Shown here one piece after another: positions 42,041-50,138 of a DNA stretch of 64,000 nucleotides. Source of the DNA: JALEFZ01 sp964564415 (lineage in GTDB: Bacteria > Bacteroidota > Bacteroidia > J057); NCBI GenBank assembly GCA_964564415.1, contig CAZMAV010000003.1:1-64000 (forward strand), in the 5' to 3' direction. The notes under the pieces are model-generated. The model was not told where the DNA came from and did not search any database. It saw nothing but the letters and a program-made list of their open reading frames with translations. A program made the position numbers and the translations under genes. Within the stretch, counting starts at the first letter, position 1; every line of letters starts with the position of its first letter.

Positions 42041-43000
42041 CTAAGATTTGGAGAAAAGGCCCTCCAGTTCGGTCAGCACATTGGCCTGTATGCGCGAGGC
42101 TATGTCGGTGGTGTCAGCGGCCTTGAAAGGCTGCCCGGTAATGGTCTCGTACAATTCCACGTAGCGATCTGTTACAGACTTGATAAATGTCTCGGGCATG
42201 TCGGGCATGTGTTGTCCATCCAGGCCTTGAAATCCATTTTCCATGAGCCATTCCCTTACAAATTCTTTGGAAAGCTGCTTTTGGGTTTCACCCCTTGCCT
42301 GGCGTTCTTCATAGCCTTCGGCATAATAATATCGGGAAGAGTCGGGGGTGTGGACCTCGTCGATGAGGTAGATATCGTCTTTGTGATAGCCAAATTCGTA
42401 CTTGGTATCTACCAGGATGAGCCCCTGGCTGGCAGCCATTTCGCTGCCTTTTTTGAATAATTCAAGGGAATAATAGGACAATTGGGCCCATTCCTCCTGC
42501 TCGAGAAGCCCTGACTGCAGGATTTCCTTCTCGGAGATGTCCATGTCGTGTCCGATGCTGGATTTGGTCGCGGGGGTAATGATAGGTTCGGGCAATTTAT
42601 CTCCTTCCTTGAGTCCATCAGGGAGGGGCACTTCACAGATTTGCCTTTTTCCGGCCTTGTATTCCCGCCAGGCATGACCGGCCAGATAAGCTCTGACAAC
42701 CATTTCGAGGGGGATGGGCTGACAATTGAGGCCTATGGTAACGTTGGGATCAGGGACGCTGACCAGGTGGGTAGGGACGATATCCTTGACAGCTTCGAAG
42801 AAAAAGGCAGCTGTCTGGTTGAGTACCTGGCCCTTGTGAGGGATGGATGTGGGCAGGATATGGTCAAAGGCCGAAATGCGATCGCTAGCTACGATGACCA
42901 TGTATTCTTCGGCGATGTTGTAGACATCTCTGACTTTGCCCTGGTAGCGGGAGCGTTGACCGGGAAATTCGAATTGGGTATGAGAAAGTACCTGTGACAT
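42041..43000 (-). CDS. purC: Phosphoribosylaminoimidazole-succinocarboxamide synthase
   Basis: Purine biosynthesis: joins CAIR and aspartate with ATP to give SAICAR. From the ATG at 43000 (MSQVLSHTQFEFPGQRS) it has 319 residues, the longer form common in Bacteroidota. GKVRDVY at the start of the ATP site, the first SAICAR signature region with PLEMVVRAYLAGHAW, and IDEVHTPDSSRYYYAEGYE are clear. An upstream in-frame ATG at 43075 adds 25 residues without family match. Divergent from the RavA-like gene. Confidence 0.97.
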   Translation of the reverse strand: MSQVLSHTQFEFPGQRSRYQGKVRDVYNIAEEYMVIVASDRISAFDHILPTSIPHKGQVLNQTAAFFFEAVKDIVPTHLVSVPDPNVTIGLNCQPIPLEMVVRAYLAGHAWREYKAGKRQICEVPLPDGLKEGDKLPEPIITPATKSSIGHDMDISEKEILQSGLLEQEEWAQLSYYSLELFKKGSEMAASQGLILVDTKYEFGYHKDDIYLIDEVHTPDSSRYYYAEGYEERQARGETQKQLSKEFVREWLMENGFQGLDGQHMPDMPETFIKSVTDRYVELYETITGQPFKAADTTDIASRIQANVLTELEGLFSKS

Positions 43001-43129
43001 ATTTTGATTTTTTTGAGAAGATAAAGGTAGGCAAATGAAGGGATTTTTTCGACCCAAAGGGATGAGAGAAGGCAATAAGCCTCAACGTGATGGTCACTGC
43101 TTTTCCCTACTTTTTTCTAACTTTCGGCC

Positions 43130-44719
43130 ATGTCAGCTTTACCCATTCGCGAACGTATGGAGGCCCTCCTGCAGCGCCTCAACCATCAGATGTACGAAAA
43201 GGAGCATATCATCCGTGCGATCCTCCTTTCGGCCCTGGCCGGAGAATCTATTTTTCTGCTCGGCCCTCCAGGTGTGGCCAAGTCCATGATTGCCCGCAGG
43301 CTCAAGTATGTCTTCAAAAATGCCAAGACCTTTGAGTATCTCATGGGAAAATTTTCTACCCCCGATGAGGTATTTGGACCCGTATCTATTTCCAAACTCA
43401 AGGAAGAAGACAAATACGAACGCCTGACCAAGCACTACCTGCCCGGGGCCAACATCGTCTTCTTGGATGAAATCTGGAAGGCTTCTCCGCCCATTCAAAA
43501 TGCCCTCCTCACCGTCCTGAATGAAAAGGTCTACCGCAATGGAGAAAAAGAAATCAAGGTTGATCTCAGGGCCCTGGTTTCCGCCTCAAACGAACTCCCC
43601 ATGAAAAATGAGGGCCTCGAAGCCCTCTGGGATCGTTTTTTGATTCGTATGATGGTCGACAATATCGAAGGAGACCAGCTCTTCGAAGAAATGCTGGCCC
43701 TGCCCGGCAACATGGAGGACAGTGAGGAACTGGTCCCCGAAGAAATCCAGATTTCCCCCAGTGAATATAAGCTTTGGAGAGAGGAGATCGATAAGGTAAG
43801 CCTCCCCGCCCACGTCCTGGGATTGCTGACCTTTCTGCGCAACTCCATCCGGCAGCGAAATTCCACCCTTGAAGTCTCCGAAGCCATGTATGTCTCTGAC
43901 AGGAGATGGCGCAAGATCGTGCAGTTGCTCAGGGCTTCGGCCTACCTCAACGGGCGTAAGGAGGTCCACGTCATGGACGTCTTTTTGGCATCGGATTGTA
44001 TATGGGATAAGATAGAACAAAGGGAAGAAGCCCAGGCCCTTGTTTTGGGGGCGGTGACTGGAGCCGGCTATCGCAAGCTGGTCAACATTCAACCCATAAA
44101 AGCAGAGATGAACATCTTGCGTAAAGAAATAGACGAGGCCATCCATATCCGTCATAAAGAAAAGGTCAAGGAAGTCAAGACCTTCAAGGACGATAAGGGA
44201 ACTGCATACATAAAAGCCAAATCCTTTTGGGGGGGCAGTGATGCATTTATTCCCTTGAAAAAATGGGAAGAACTCGAACTGAATGCCTCCGAATTGACTT
44301 ATGTACCTGTATTTGAGCGAAGTGATGAGCTTTTTCGCCTCTTTCAGAACATGGGTGTCAAAAAGAAGGGGGATTTTCTCATAGAAAACCGGGGCAAAGA
44401 CTACGAACTGGCAATTACCCTGGTGGAGAGGGAGCGGGTAGAAAAGCAGGCACCAAATGCAGGACTGGTCAAGATCTGGAACAGCCAGATCAGGCTCCTC
44501 CTTGAGATCTGTGAGGAAGGTCTCAAGACGATTGAGAAAAGGCAGGATACCGATCAGACTTTCATGGACAAGCATCTCTTTGTAGCCAGGGAGCACGGGG
44601 ATCATGTGGCAGCCAGCCTGACCACCACCACCAATGACTTACTTAACCTAAAACTGGAAGTGCAAAAAACCCGATACATGTATGAATCCATTGCAAAGGG
44701 TACATCAGGAGCTGGCTAA
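43130..44719 (+). CDS. RavA-like MoxR-family AAA+ ATPase
   Basis: A 529-residue AAA+ ATPase. Walker A GPPGVAKS (about residues 44-51), Walker B NIVFLDEIWKASPP (near 109) and the sensor segment ALVSASNELPMKNEGLEALW are of MoxR type, and the long C-terminal region after about residue 320 corresponds to the discoid/triple-helical part of RavA. RavA forms hexamers and, with the VWA protein ViaA, acts as a chaperone-like system in E. coli for respiratory and Fe-S proteins. Its end overlaps the next gene by 38 bases. I leave the symbol empty because orthology to ravA is inferred. Confidence 0.88.
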   Translation: MSALPIRERMEALLQRLNHQMYEKEHIIRAILLSALAGESIFLLGPPGVAKSMIARRLKYVFKNAKTFEYLMGKFSTPDEVFGPVSISKLKEEDKYERLTKHYLPGANIVFLDEIWKASPPIQNALLTVLNEKVYRNGEKEIKVDLRALVSASNELPMKNEGLEALWDRFLIRMMVDNIEGDQLFEEMLALPGNMEDSEELVPEEIQISPSEYKLWREEIDKVSLPAHVLGLLTFLRNSIRQRNSTLEVSEAMYVSDRRWRKIVQLLRASAYLNGRKEVHVMDVFLASDCIWDKIEQREEAQALVLGAVTGAGYRKLVNIQPIKAEMNILRKEIDEAIHIRHKEKVKEVKTFKDDKGTAYIKAKSFWGGSDAFIPLKKWEELELNASELTYVPVFERSDELFRLFQNMGVKKKGDFLIENRGKDYELAITLVERERVEKQAPNAGLVKIWNSQIRLLLEICEEGLKTIEKRQDTDQTFMDKHLFVAREHGDHVAASLTTTTNDLLNLKLEVQKTRYMYESIAKGTSGAG

Positions 44720-46346
44720 TTTTATCCTCTTCGGAGGATTGATGGACAAGCCTAGCAGGGAGAATATAGCAGAAATTCTGTACCTCCACTTTGTCGATCC
44801 TGCCTACGACAGCATAAAGAAGCTCGAGGAGGCCGGTATTGCCAGTAAGTATCCTCGTTGGCATCGCCTTATCTCCAAGGTTATGGAACAAAAGGACCTA
44901 AGGCGACTGACCCAAAATAATACCGATTTTGCCCTCAGTGTAGCCCGTGAGACCTTGGATTGGTGCAAAAAGGTCCATCTCCAGTTTGAGCAGCAGAACG
45001 TCAACTCCGACGATGAATTTCAGCTCCGAAAGATGAGGGGGAAAAACCGTGAGCTGACCGACAACCGTTGGAAGGCCCTGATCGATTTCCTGATTGACAT
45101 CTACCCCGAACGGAGAGAAAACTGGCTATTTTGGAGAGATACCCATAAAAAAGAATTCCAGGACGTGATTCAGACCCCCAAGGATAGCCCTGACTACGAA
45201 AGGGAAGTCAAAGAACTGGAGGTCATAAGAACCTCGATCCTGAATGAATGGGAAGGGCTGCTGAATCAGGAGAAGTCTCAATTGCAGGAAGTCTTCATGG
45301 AAAGGGCTTTTAATCAGTATTATGGAGAATTGAACCGAAAAGTGGCCCAGTTGCAAGAACTGGGGGATCTGATGTCTCCTTTCTTCAACTTTTTGGGGCA
45401 TGTATGGAACGATGCCATTGGCAATTGGAACCAGATCAACTGGGACAACATTGAGGAGTATGCCCAGCAGTTGAAGCGGGACCGCCACCTCCGCGAACTG
45501 GCTTACATGCTTGGGAGGTGGAACTCTACCCGCCACTCCATCGTGGAGGAGAAACTTCAAAAAGTTGTCCCCAAGCGGCAGTGGAAACCCAACCCCTATG
45601 GCAAGTCTGAAATCATAGGTATCCACCATAGCGACCAACTCAGCGCTATGCTTCCTTCGGAAACGGCCCTTTTGTCCTCTCCCGAGACTGAAATTCTACT
45701 TTCGAAGAAATATGTAGAAAAAAAGCTGCTCACCTTTCAATACCGCTCCCAGGACTTTTCCTATCAGCATGAGGAGGAGGAAGAGCCTATCCTTACCCAA
45801 AAAGACTCACCAGGGCCCTTTTTATTGGTCCTTGATACCTCTGGATCTATGTTTGGCGATCCAGAGCGAATTGCCAAAGCCCTGGCCATGGGAATCCTGG
45901 AGATTGCCCTTCGGCATAAGCGTCAGGTTTACCTCATTTCCTTTTCAACAGGGATATATTGCATGGAAATGACGGGAATGGAGGAGGATCTCAGCGCCAT
46001 GATCGAATTTTTGAAGATGAGCTTCCACGGAAGCACCGATATACAGCCAGCCCTGAAAGAAAGCCTTCGCATGTTGAAGGAGGAAGATTATCAGCAGGCC
46101 GATGTACTTATCATGTCAGACTTTGTGGTCCCTCGGCTGGACCGCTCGCTCTACGACGAAATCATAGAAATCAGAAGGGAAAAGGGTGTCCGATTTCACA
46201 GCATGTACATCACACGGCGGGCAGATAAAAGACTTTCTCCCCTCCCCATTTTTGATCACCACTGGGTCTACGACATGGAAGACCCCAAGGTCCTCCGTCA
46301 GACCATTGATCATTTTCAAATATTCGAAGAAGAGGAGATAACTTGA
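44682..46346 (+). CDS. ViaA-like VWA-domain protein
   Basis: A 554-residue cytoplasmic protein. The helical N-terminal half is followed by a C-terminal VWA domain whose metal-ion-dependent adhesion site is DTSGSMFGDPERIAKALAMG (about residue 383), with later MSDFVVPRLD and the Thr of HGSTDIQPAL completing the site. Such VWA partners stimulate the MoxR/RavA ATPase. The start at ATG 44682 overlaps the RavA-like gene by 38 bases, a strong sign of joint translation. Its stop is overlapped by the EamA start. Confidence 0.88.
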   Translation: MNPLQRVHQELANFILFGGLMDKPSRENIAEILYLHFVDPAYDSIKKLEEAGIASKYPRWHRLISKVMEQKDLRRLTQNNTDFALSVARETLDWCKKVHLQFEQQNVNSDDEFQLRKMRGKNRELTDNRWKALIDFLIDIYPERRENWLFWRDTHKKEFQDVIQTPKDSPDYEREVKELEVIRTSILNEWEGLLNQEKSQLQEVFMERAFNQYYGELNRKVAQLQELGDLMSPFFNFLGHVWNDAIGNWNQINWDNIEEYAQQLKRDRHLRELAYMLGRWNSTRHSIVEEKLQKVVPKRQWKPNPYGKSEIIGIHHSDQLSAMLPSETALLSSPETEILLSKKYVEKKLLTFQYRSQDFSYQHEEEEEPILTQKDSPGPFLLVLDTSGSMFGDPERIAKALAMGILEIALRHKRQVYLISFSTGIYCMEMTGMEEDLSAMIEFLKMSFHGSTDIQPALKESLRMLKEEDYQQADVLIMSDFVVPRLDRSLYDEIIEIRREKGVRFHSMYITRRADKRLSPLPIFDHHWVYDMEDPKVLRQTIDHFQIFEEEEIT

Positions 46347-47257
46347 AGCAAACCACCCCCATTATAGGTGCGCTCATGGTCTTTGTTGGGGCGGTGGGTT
46401 CCTCCTCCAAAGCCATCCTTGTCAAGCTGGCTTATCCCTACGGCATTGAGCCTCTTTCGGTCCTGGTCATACGGATGATGATGGTCTTCCCGGTCTTTCT
46501 TCTCATATTTTTGTTTTCCAAGGGTCTTCCTCAACACCGACTTTCTGCCTTAGACTATCTCAAAGTCTTTCCGATAAGCATCCTAGGGTATTACCTGGCC
46601 AGTTTTTTGGATTTCACCGGGCTTCAGTACGTTCCTGCCGCCATCGAGCGCCTGATCCTCTTTACCTATCCTACCCTGGTAGTCATCCTTTCCTGGATTT
46701 TCCTGAAAAAGCGTATTTCTCGCCTGCAATGGATTTCCTTGTTTCTGGCTTATGCGGGGATTTTCCTGGTCTTGCTGGGGGACATCCAACTTCCGGACAA
46801 GGGGCTGCTTTGGAAGGGCGGGGGATGGATATTTTTGTCTGCTATTTGCTATGCCTCTTACCTCATCGGAAGCGGGCAGTTAATCCCGCGTTTTGGTGTG
46901 ATTCGCTTTACTTCCCTGGCGATGTGTATGGCTTCCTTGGGAGTATTTGCCCATGCATGGGTGGGAGGGGAGCAGGACTTGTTTGCCTTCCCTGTTCCTG
47001 TGTACCAATATATTGGTTGGGTGGCAGTCCTGGCGACCCTGCTGCCAGCATTTTTGATTTCGGGAGGGATCAAACGGATAGGAGCCAGCAACACTGCCAT
47101 CATCGGAAGTGTCGGACCTATTTCCACCATTATTCTGGCCTATGTCTTTCTCGATGAAAGCCTCAGCCTCCTTCAAATCATAGGGACCATGGTGGTCATG
47201 GGTGGTGTTTTGTTGATTTCTCTGGGGCGAAGGATTTTTCCCCCTCCCTCGAATTGA
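46343..47257 (+). CDS. EamA/DMT family transporter
   Basis: A ten-helix drug/metabolite transporter of 304 residues with two EamA repeats. The first includes GSSSKAILVKLAYPYGIEPL, the second GLLWKGGGWIFLSAICYASY and the end IQIIGT/MVVMGG-like closing helices. The TTG start at 46343 overlaps the ViaA-like stop as TTGA and is preceded by AGGAG, a rare good Shine-Dalgarno sequence here. The substrate is unknown. Its coupling to the RavA/ViaA-like genes is notable. Confidence 0.9.
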   Translation: MKQTTPIIGALMVFVGAVGSSSKAILVKLAYPYGIEPLSVLVIRMMMVFPVFLLIFLFSKGLPQHRLSALDYLKVFPISILGYYLASFLDFTGLQYVPAAIERLILFTYPTLVVILSWIFLKKRISRLQWISLFLAYAGIFLVLLGDIQLPDKGLLWKGGGWIFLSAICYASYLIGSGQLIPRFGVIRFTSLAMCMASLGVFAHAWVGGEQDLFAFPVPVYQYIGWVAVLATLLPAFLISGGIKRIGASNTAIIGSVGPISTIILAYVFLDESLSLLQIIGTMVVMGGVLLISLGRRIFPPPSN

Positions 47258-47487
47258 TCTTTCTCGCCTACGTATTTCAAGAGTTCTTTATTTTTTCTCT
47301 AGGAAAATACGATATTTCTACCTGGTGTCAGTAATCCACAACGATTATCAAGAATCATTTTTTTCGGTATAACACGCAGCGCTGTTGAGGTTGAAAAAAG
47401 GTATTTATAATAAGTCCAACAACGCTCTAGCCAATGATTTGCGATAATCAAGATTTTTTAGAAAAATTTTCATAAAAAAAGCTCCAA

Positions 47488-49746
47488 GTGTCTTCAGCAG
47501 AACTGGATCAAGCCATGCTCAAGGATTCCCTTCTATTGAATAATATTCAGAACGGGATCATCATTACAGACCTGCGGGGTATTGTCAAGCACTGGAATGC
47601 TGCAAGCAAAAAGCTTACCCAATTATCTGATTCAGAAGTCTTGGAAAGGAAGCTGTCTTCCCTAAAATTCTTTCCCTCAGACCTTCTCCCTTCCCTTGAT
47701 GAGAAAGGAGACTTTGAGCCTGTAGAACAAGAATATTCCTTCATCAAGGGTGCTGAAGAAAAGATCTGGGTCAAAATTCTTATATCGCCCTTCAAAAATG
47801 CCAAAGGAGAGGCCATCGGAATAATTTACCTGATGCAGGACATTACTCATGACAAACAGGTCAAGCATGAGCTTCAGCGAAAGGAAAGGCTGCTCCATCG
47901 CTCTCTGGAACTGAGCGAAACAGGAATTTGGGATTGGAACCTGGAAAACTTACAGCCTTACTGGTCCCGGACAATGCTGGACATCTATGGGTATGAGAGC
48001 CTATCGGAAATTCCATCCTACACAGAATGGAGCAAGACCATTCATCCTGAGGATCGGGAATGGGTTGTGGCCGAGATTAGAAACAGCCTGGAAAATAAGG
48101 TGGCCTACAATATTACCTTTCGCATGGTCCGGGAGTCGGATGAAGATGTCAGGTATCTTCATGCCATTGGTGAGGTGATCAGGGAAGAGTACAGTGGGGT
48201 TGAGCACCTGATCGGACTGGCTCGGGACATTAGCAGCGAACAGGCTACCGACAAGCAACTCAAAGAACTACTGGAATTCAACCAGAATATCATTCAAAAT
48301 GCCATTGAGGGTATTGTGGTTCTCAATCCTGACCTGGAATGCATCATTTGGAATCCCACCATGGAGCACATGTTCCACCTGCATGCCTTTGAAGCAATTG
48401 GGAAAAGCATATTTGAAATTTTACCCTTCGATTCATACAAAAAAAAGGCCTATCAATGCATCTTCCGTATGGCTTTGAGGGGACACTCGGTCAAGTTTGA
48501 GGATAGTTTTGAAGTAGAATTAAGCGGTGAAAAGCAGACCCATTGGTTGCGTATGGCCCTGAGTCCCAATTTTAAGGAGGGGGAAGAGGTTATGGGCATC
48601 ATTGCTATCATTAGTGATATTTCCGAAAACAAAAAGAAAGAATTCAAGCTAATTGAATATTCTGAGCGGCTTAGGTTGGCCTCGGAAACAGCTGGTATTG
48701 GCATCTGGAAGTTGGACCTTATGACCCAGGAATCCGAATGGAACAAAGAACTCTACGATATGTATGGGATTTCTCCTGAGCAGCTACAAGAATCTCCAGA
48801 TATATGGGAAAAAACCATCCACCCGGAAGATTATGACTATGCGATAAAGCAATTGCATCGTGTCTTTGAAGGGGAGGAAGTACAAAACATTGAATTTCGC
48901 ATCAAACGGCAGGATGGAGAAGTTCGATACATCAATGCTTCGGGAAAGGGAATCCGGGATACCAAAGGAAGGGTAATTCAGGGTATAGGGATCAACCTCG
49001 ACGTCACCCATCTCAAAAAGAATGAAGCTTCGCTCAAGGAAGCCAATGAAAAATTAAAAAAAATCAATCACACCCTGGATACCTTTGTTTACCATACCTC
49101 ACACAACCTACGGGCTCCCCTGGCCAACATTATGGGCATCCTCGAAATCCTGGATCACAAACCCTCTGAGGCTGAAAGAGAGAGGTTCATTGGGTATGGG
49201 ATTCAAAATGTAGAGAGCCTTGACGAGACCATACAGCGGATCATAGACTATTCCTACAACAGCCGGGCTGAGCAAGTCATGAAATCTATATCGGTCAAAC
49301 CCTTGGTAGATGATATATTCTCCTCACTTTCCCTCTCGGACATTGACTTTGATTCCCAGATGGTCAATGAAATTCCGGAGGAATTATCTCTTTACACCGA
49401 TGCAGAGCGACTTCGCATGGTCTTTTTGAACCTTCTCTCCAACGCGCTCAAGTACTCCGATGCCCAAAAAGAAAAGGTCCTTGTTCACATAAGTGCCTCG
49501 CAAAAAGAGGATGGCTACGAATTCAGGATCAGGGACAATGGGATTGGCATCCCCCAAGAGCAACAGGCCAAAATTTTCGACATGTTTTTCAGGGCTTCTC
49601 AGCAGGGTAAAGGTTCAGGACTGGGCCTCTATATTGTCAATGAGGTGATGGAACAATTGTCCGGCAGGATAAGCTTTGAATCTGAGGAGGGAAAAGGAAG
49701 CACCTTTATTCTTTACTTTCCCTCAGAATCAAGGCCAATAGGCTGA
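47488..49746 (+). CDS. Cytoplasmic sensor histidine kinase with four PAS domains
   Basis: 752 residues without a transmembrane segment. PAS domains at about 15-120, 130-250 (SETGIWDWNLENLQPYWSR, PAS_3 type), 258-375 and 385-512 (SETAGIGIWKLDLM) are followed by the dimerisation domain with the phospho-acceptor His (about 539) in YHTSHNLRAPLANIMGI. The HATPase domain has the N box NLLSNALKYSD, DNGIGIPQEQ and GKGSGLGLYIV. No receiver gene is adjacent, so it is an orphan kinase; PAS ligands cannot be told. GTG start at 47488; the upstream gap carries a 12-base repeat CGATTATCAAGA/CGATAATCAAGA (47342, 47442). Confidence 0.93.
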   Translation: MSSAELDQAMLKDSLLLNNIQNGIIITDLRGIVKHWNAASKKLTQLSDSEVLERKLSSLKFFPSDLLPSLDEKGDFEPVEQEYSFIKGAEEKIWVKILISPFKNAKGEAIGIIYLMQDITHDKQVKHELQRKERLLHRSLELSETGIWDWNLENLQPYWSRTMLDIYGYESLSEIPSYTEWSKTIHPEDREWVVAEIRNSLENKVAYNITFRMVRESDEDVRYLHAIGEVIREEYSGVEHLIGLARDISSEQATDKQLKELLEFNQNIIQNAIEGIVVLNPDLECIIWNPTMEHMFHLHAFEAIGKSIFEILPFDSYKKKAYQCIFRMALRGHSVKFEDSFEVELSGEKQTHWLRMALSPNFKEGEEVMGIIAIISDISENKKKEFKLIEYSERLRLASETAGIGIWKLDLMTQESEWNKELYDMYGISPEQLQESPDIWEKTIHPEDYDYAIKQLHRVFEGEEVQNIEFRIKRQDGEVRYINASGKGIRDTKGRVIQGIGINLDVTHLKKNEASLKEANEKLKKINHTLDTFVYHTSHNLRAPLANIMGILEILDHKPSEAERERFIGYGIQNVESLDETIQRIIDYSYNSRAEQVMKSISVKPLVDDIFSSLSLSDIDFDSQMVNEIPEELSLYTDAERLRMVFLNLLSNALKYSDAQKEKVLVHISASQKEDGYEFRIRDNGIGIPQEQQAKIFDMFFRASQQGKGSGLGLYIVNEVMEQLSGRISFESEEGKGSTFILYFPSESRPIG

Positions 49747-49755
49747 TACATTTCA

Positions 49756-49785
49756 TTTGTGAATTAAAAGAAATGCCTACTTTTG
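49756..49785 (+). promoter_or_regulatory. Promoter of the nuoKLM block
   Basis: TTTG at 49756-49759, an 18-base spacer and TACTTTTG at 49778-49785 make a perfect Bacteroidota promoter. Transcription would start near 49792. This shows that nuoKLM is its own transcription unit and favours the ATG at 49826 over the GTG at 49799. Confidence 0.6.
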
Positions 49786-49825
49786 TAGGGCTAATTATGT
49801 GTCATCAACTATCTCTATAGCTTTT

Positions 49826-50128
49826 ATGCCGGCGCTTTCCCACTTTCTTTTTCTAGGCATGGTCTTGTTTACCTCGGGTATGGTCCTTGTCATTACCCGC
49901 CAAAATGTCATCATGGCCCTCATGGGGATCGAGTTGATGCTCAATGCTGCCAATATCAACTTCGTGGCTTTTTCGAGGTACGATCAGGTGGACATCGACG
50001 GGCAAATGGGAGCCTTGTTTGTCATGGTCCTGGCTGCGGCCGAAATAGCCACTGCACTGGCTATTGCCATTTTGGTGTATAAAAAATACCAGACCATAAG
50101 GCTGGATAAGCTCAACCCTCCATCCTAA
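49826..50128 (+). CDS. nuoK: NADH-quinone oxidoreductase subunit K
   Basis: A three-helix antiporter-like (MrpC-type) subunit of the complex I membrane arm. From ATG 49826 (MPALSHFLFLGMVLF) it has 100 residues, the family length. The conserved Glu residues lie in MALMGIELMLNAANI (helix 2) and LAAAEIATALAIAI (helix 3). The frame extends to a GTG at 49799, which the promoter at 49756-49785 would leave with a very short leader. It lies 10 bases before nuoL. nuoJ, normally upstream, is not here; a histidine kinase is. Confidence 0.93.
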   Translation: MPALSHFLFLGMVLFTSGMVLVITRQNVIMALMGIELMLNAANINFVAFSRYDQVDIDGQMGALFVMVLAAAEIATALAIAILVYKKYQTIRLDKLNPPS

Positions 50129-50138
50129 CCTCGCTGCC

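Noticed and set aside
43586..44605. 339-codon open frame antisense to the RavA-like gene
   Set aside because: Long but antisense to a clear ATPase; its translation has no domain motif.
47342..47453. CGATTATCAAGA / CGATAATCAAGA direct repeat upstream of the histidine kinase
   Set aside because: Only two copies of 12 bases with a mismatch; could be chance in AT-rich DNA. Mentioned with the kinase only.
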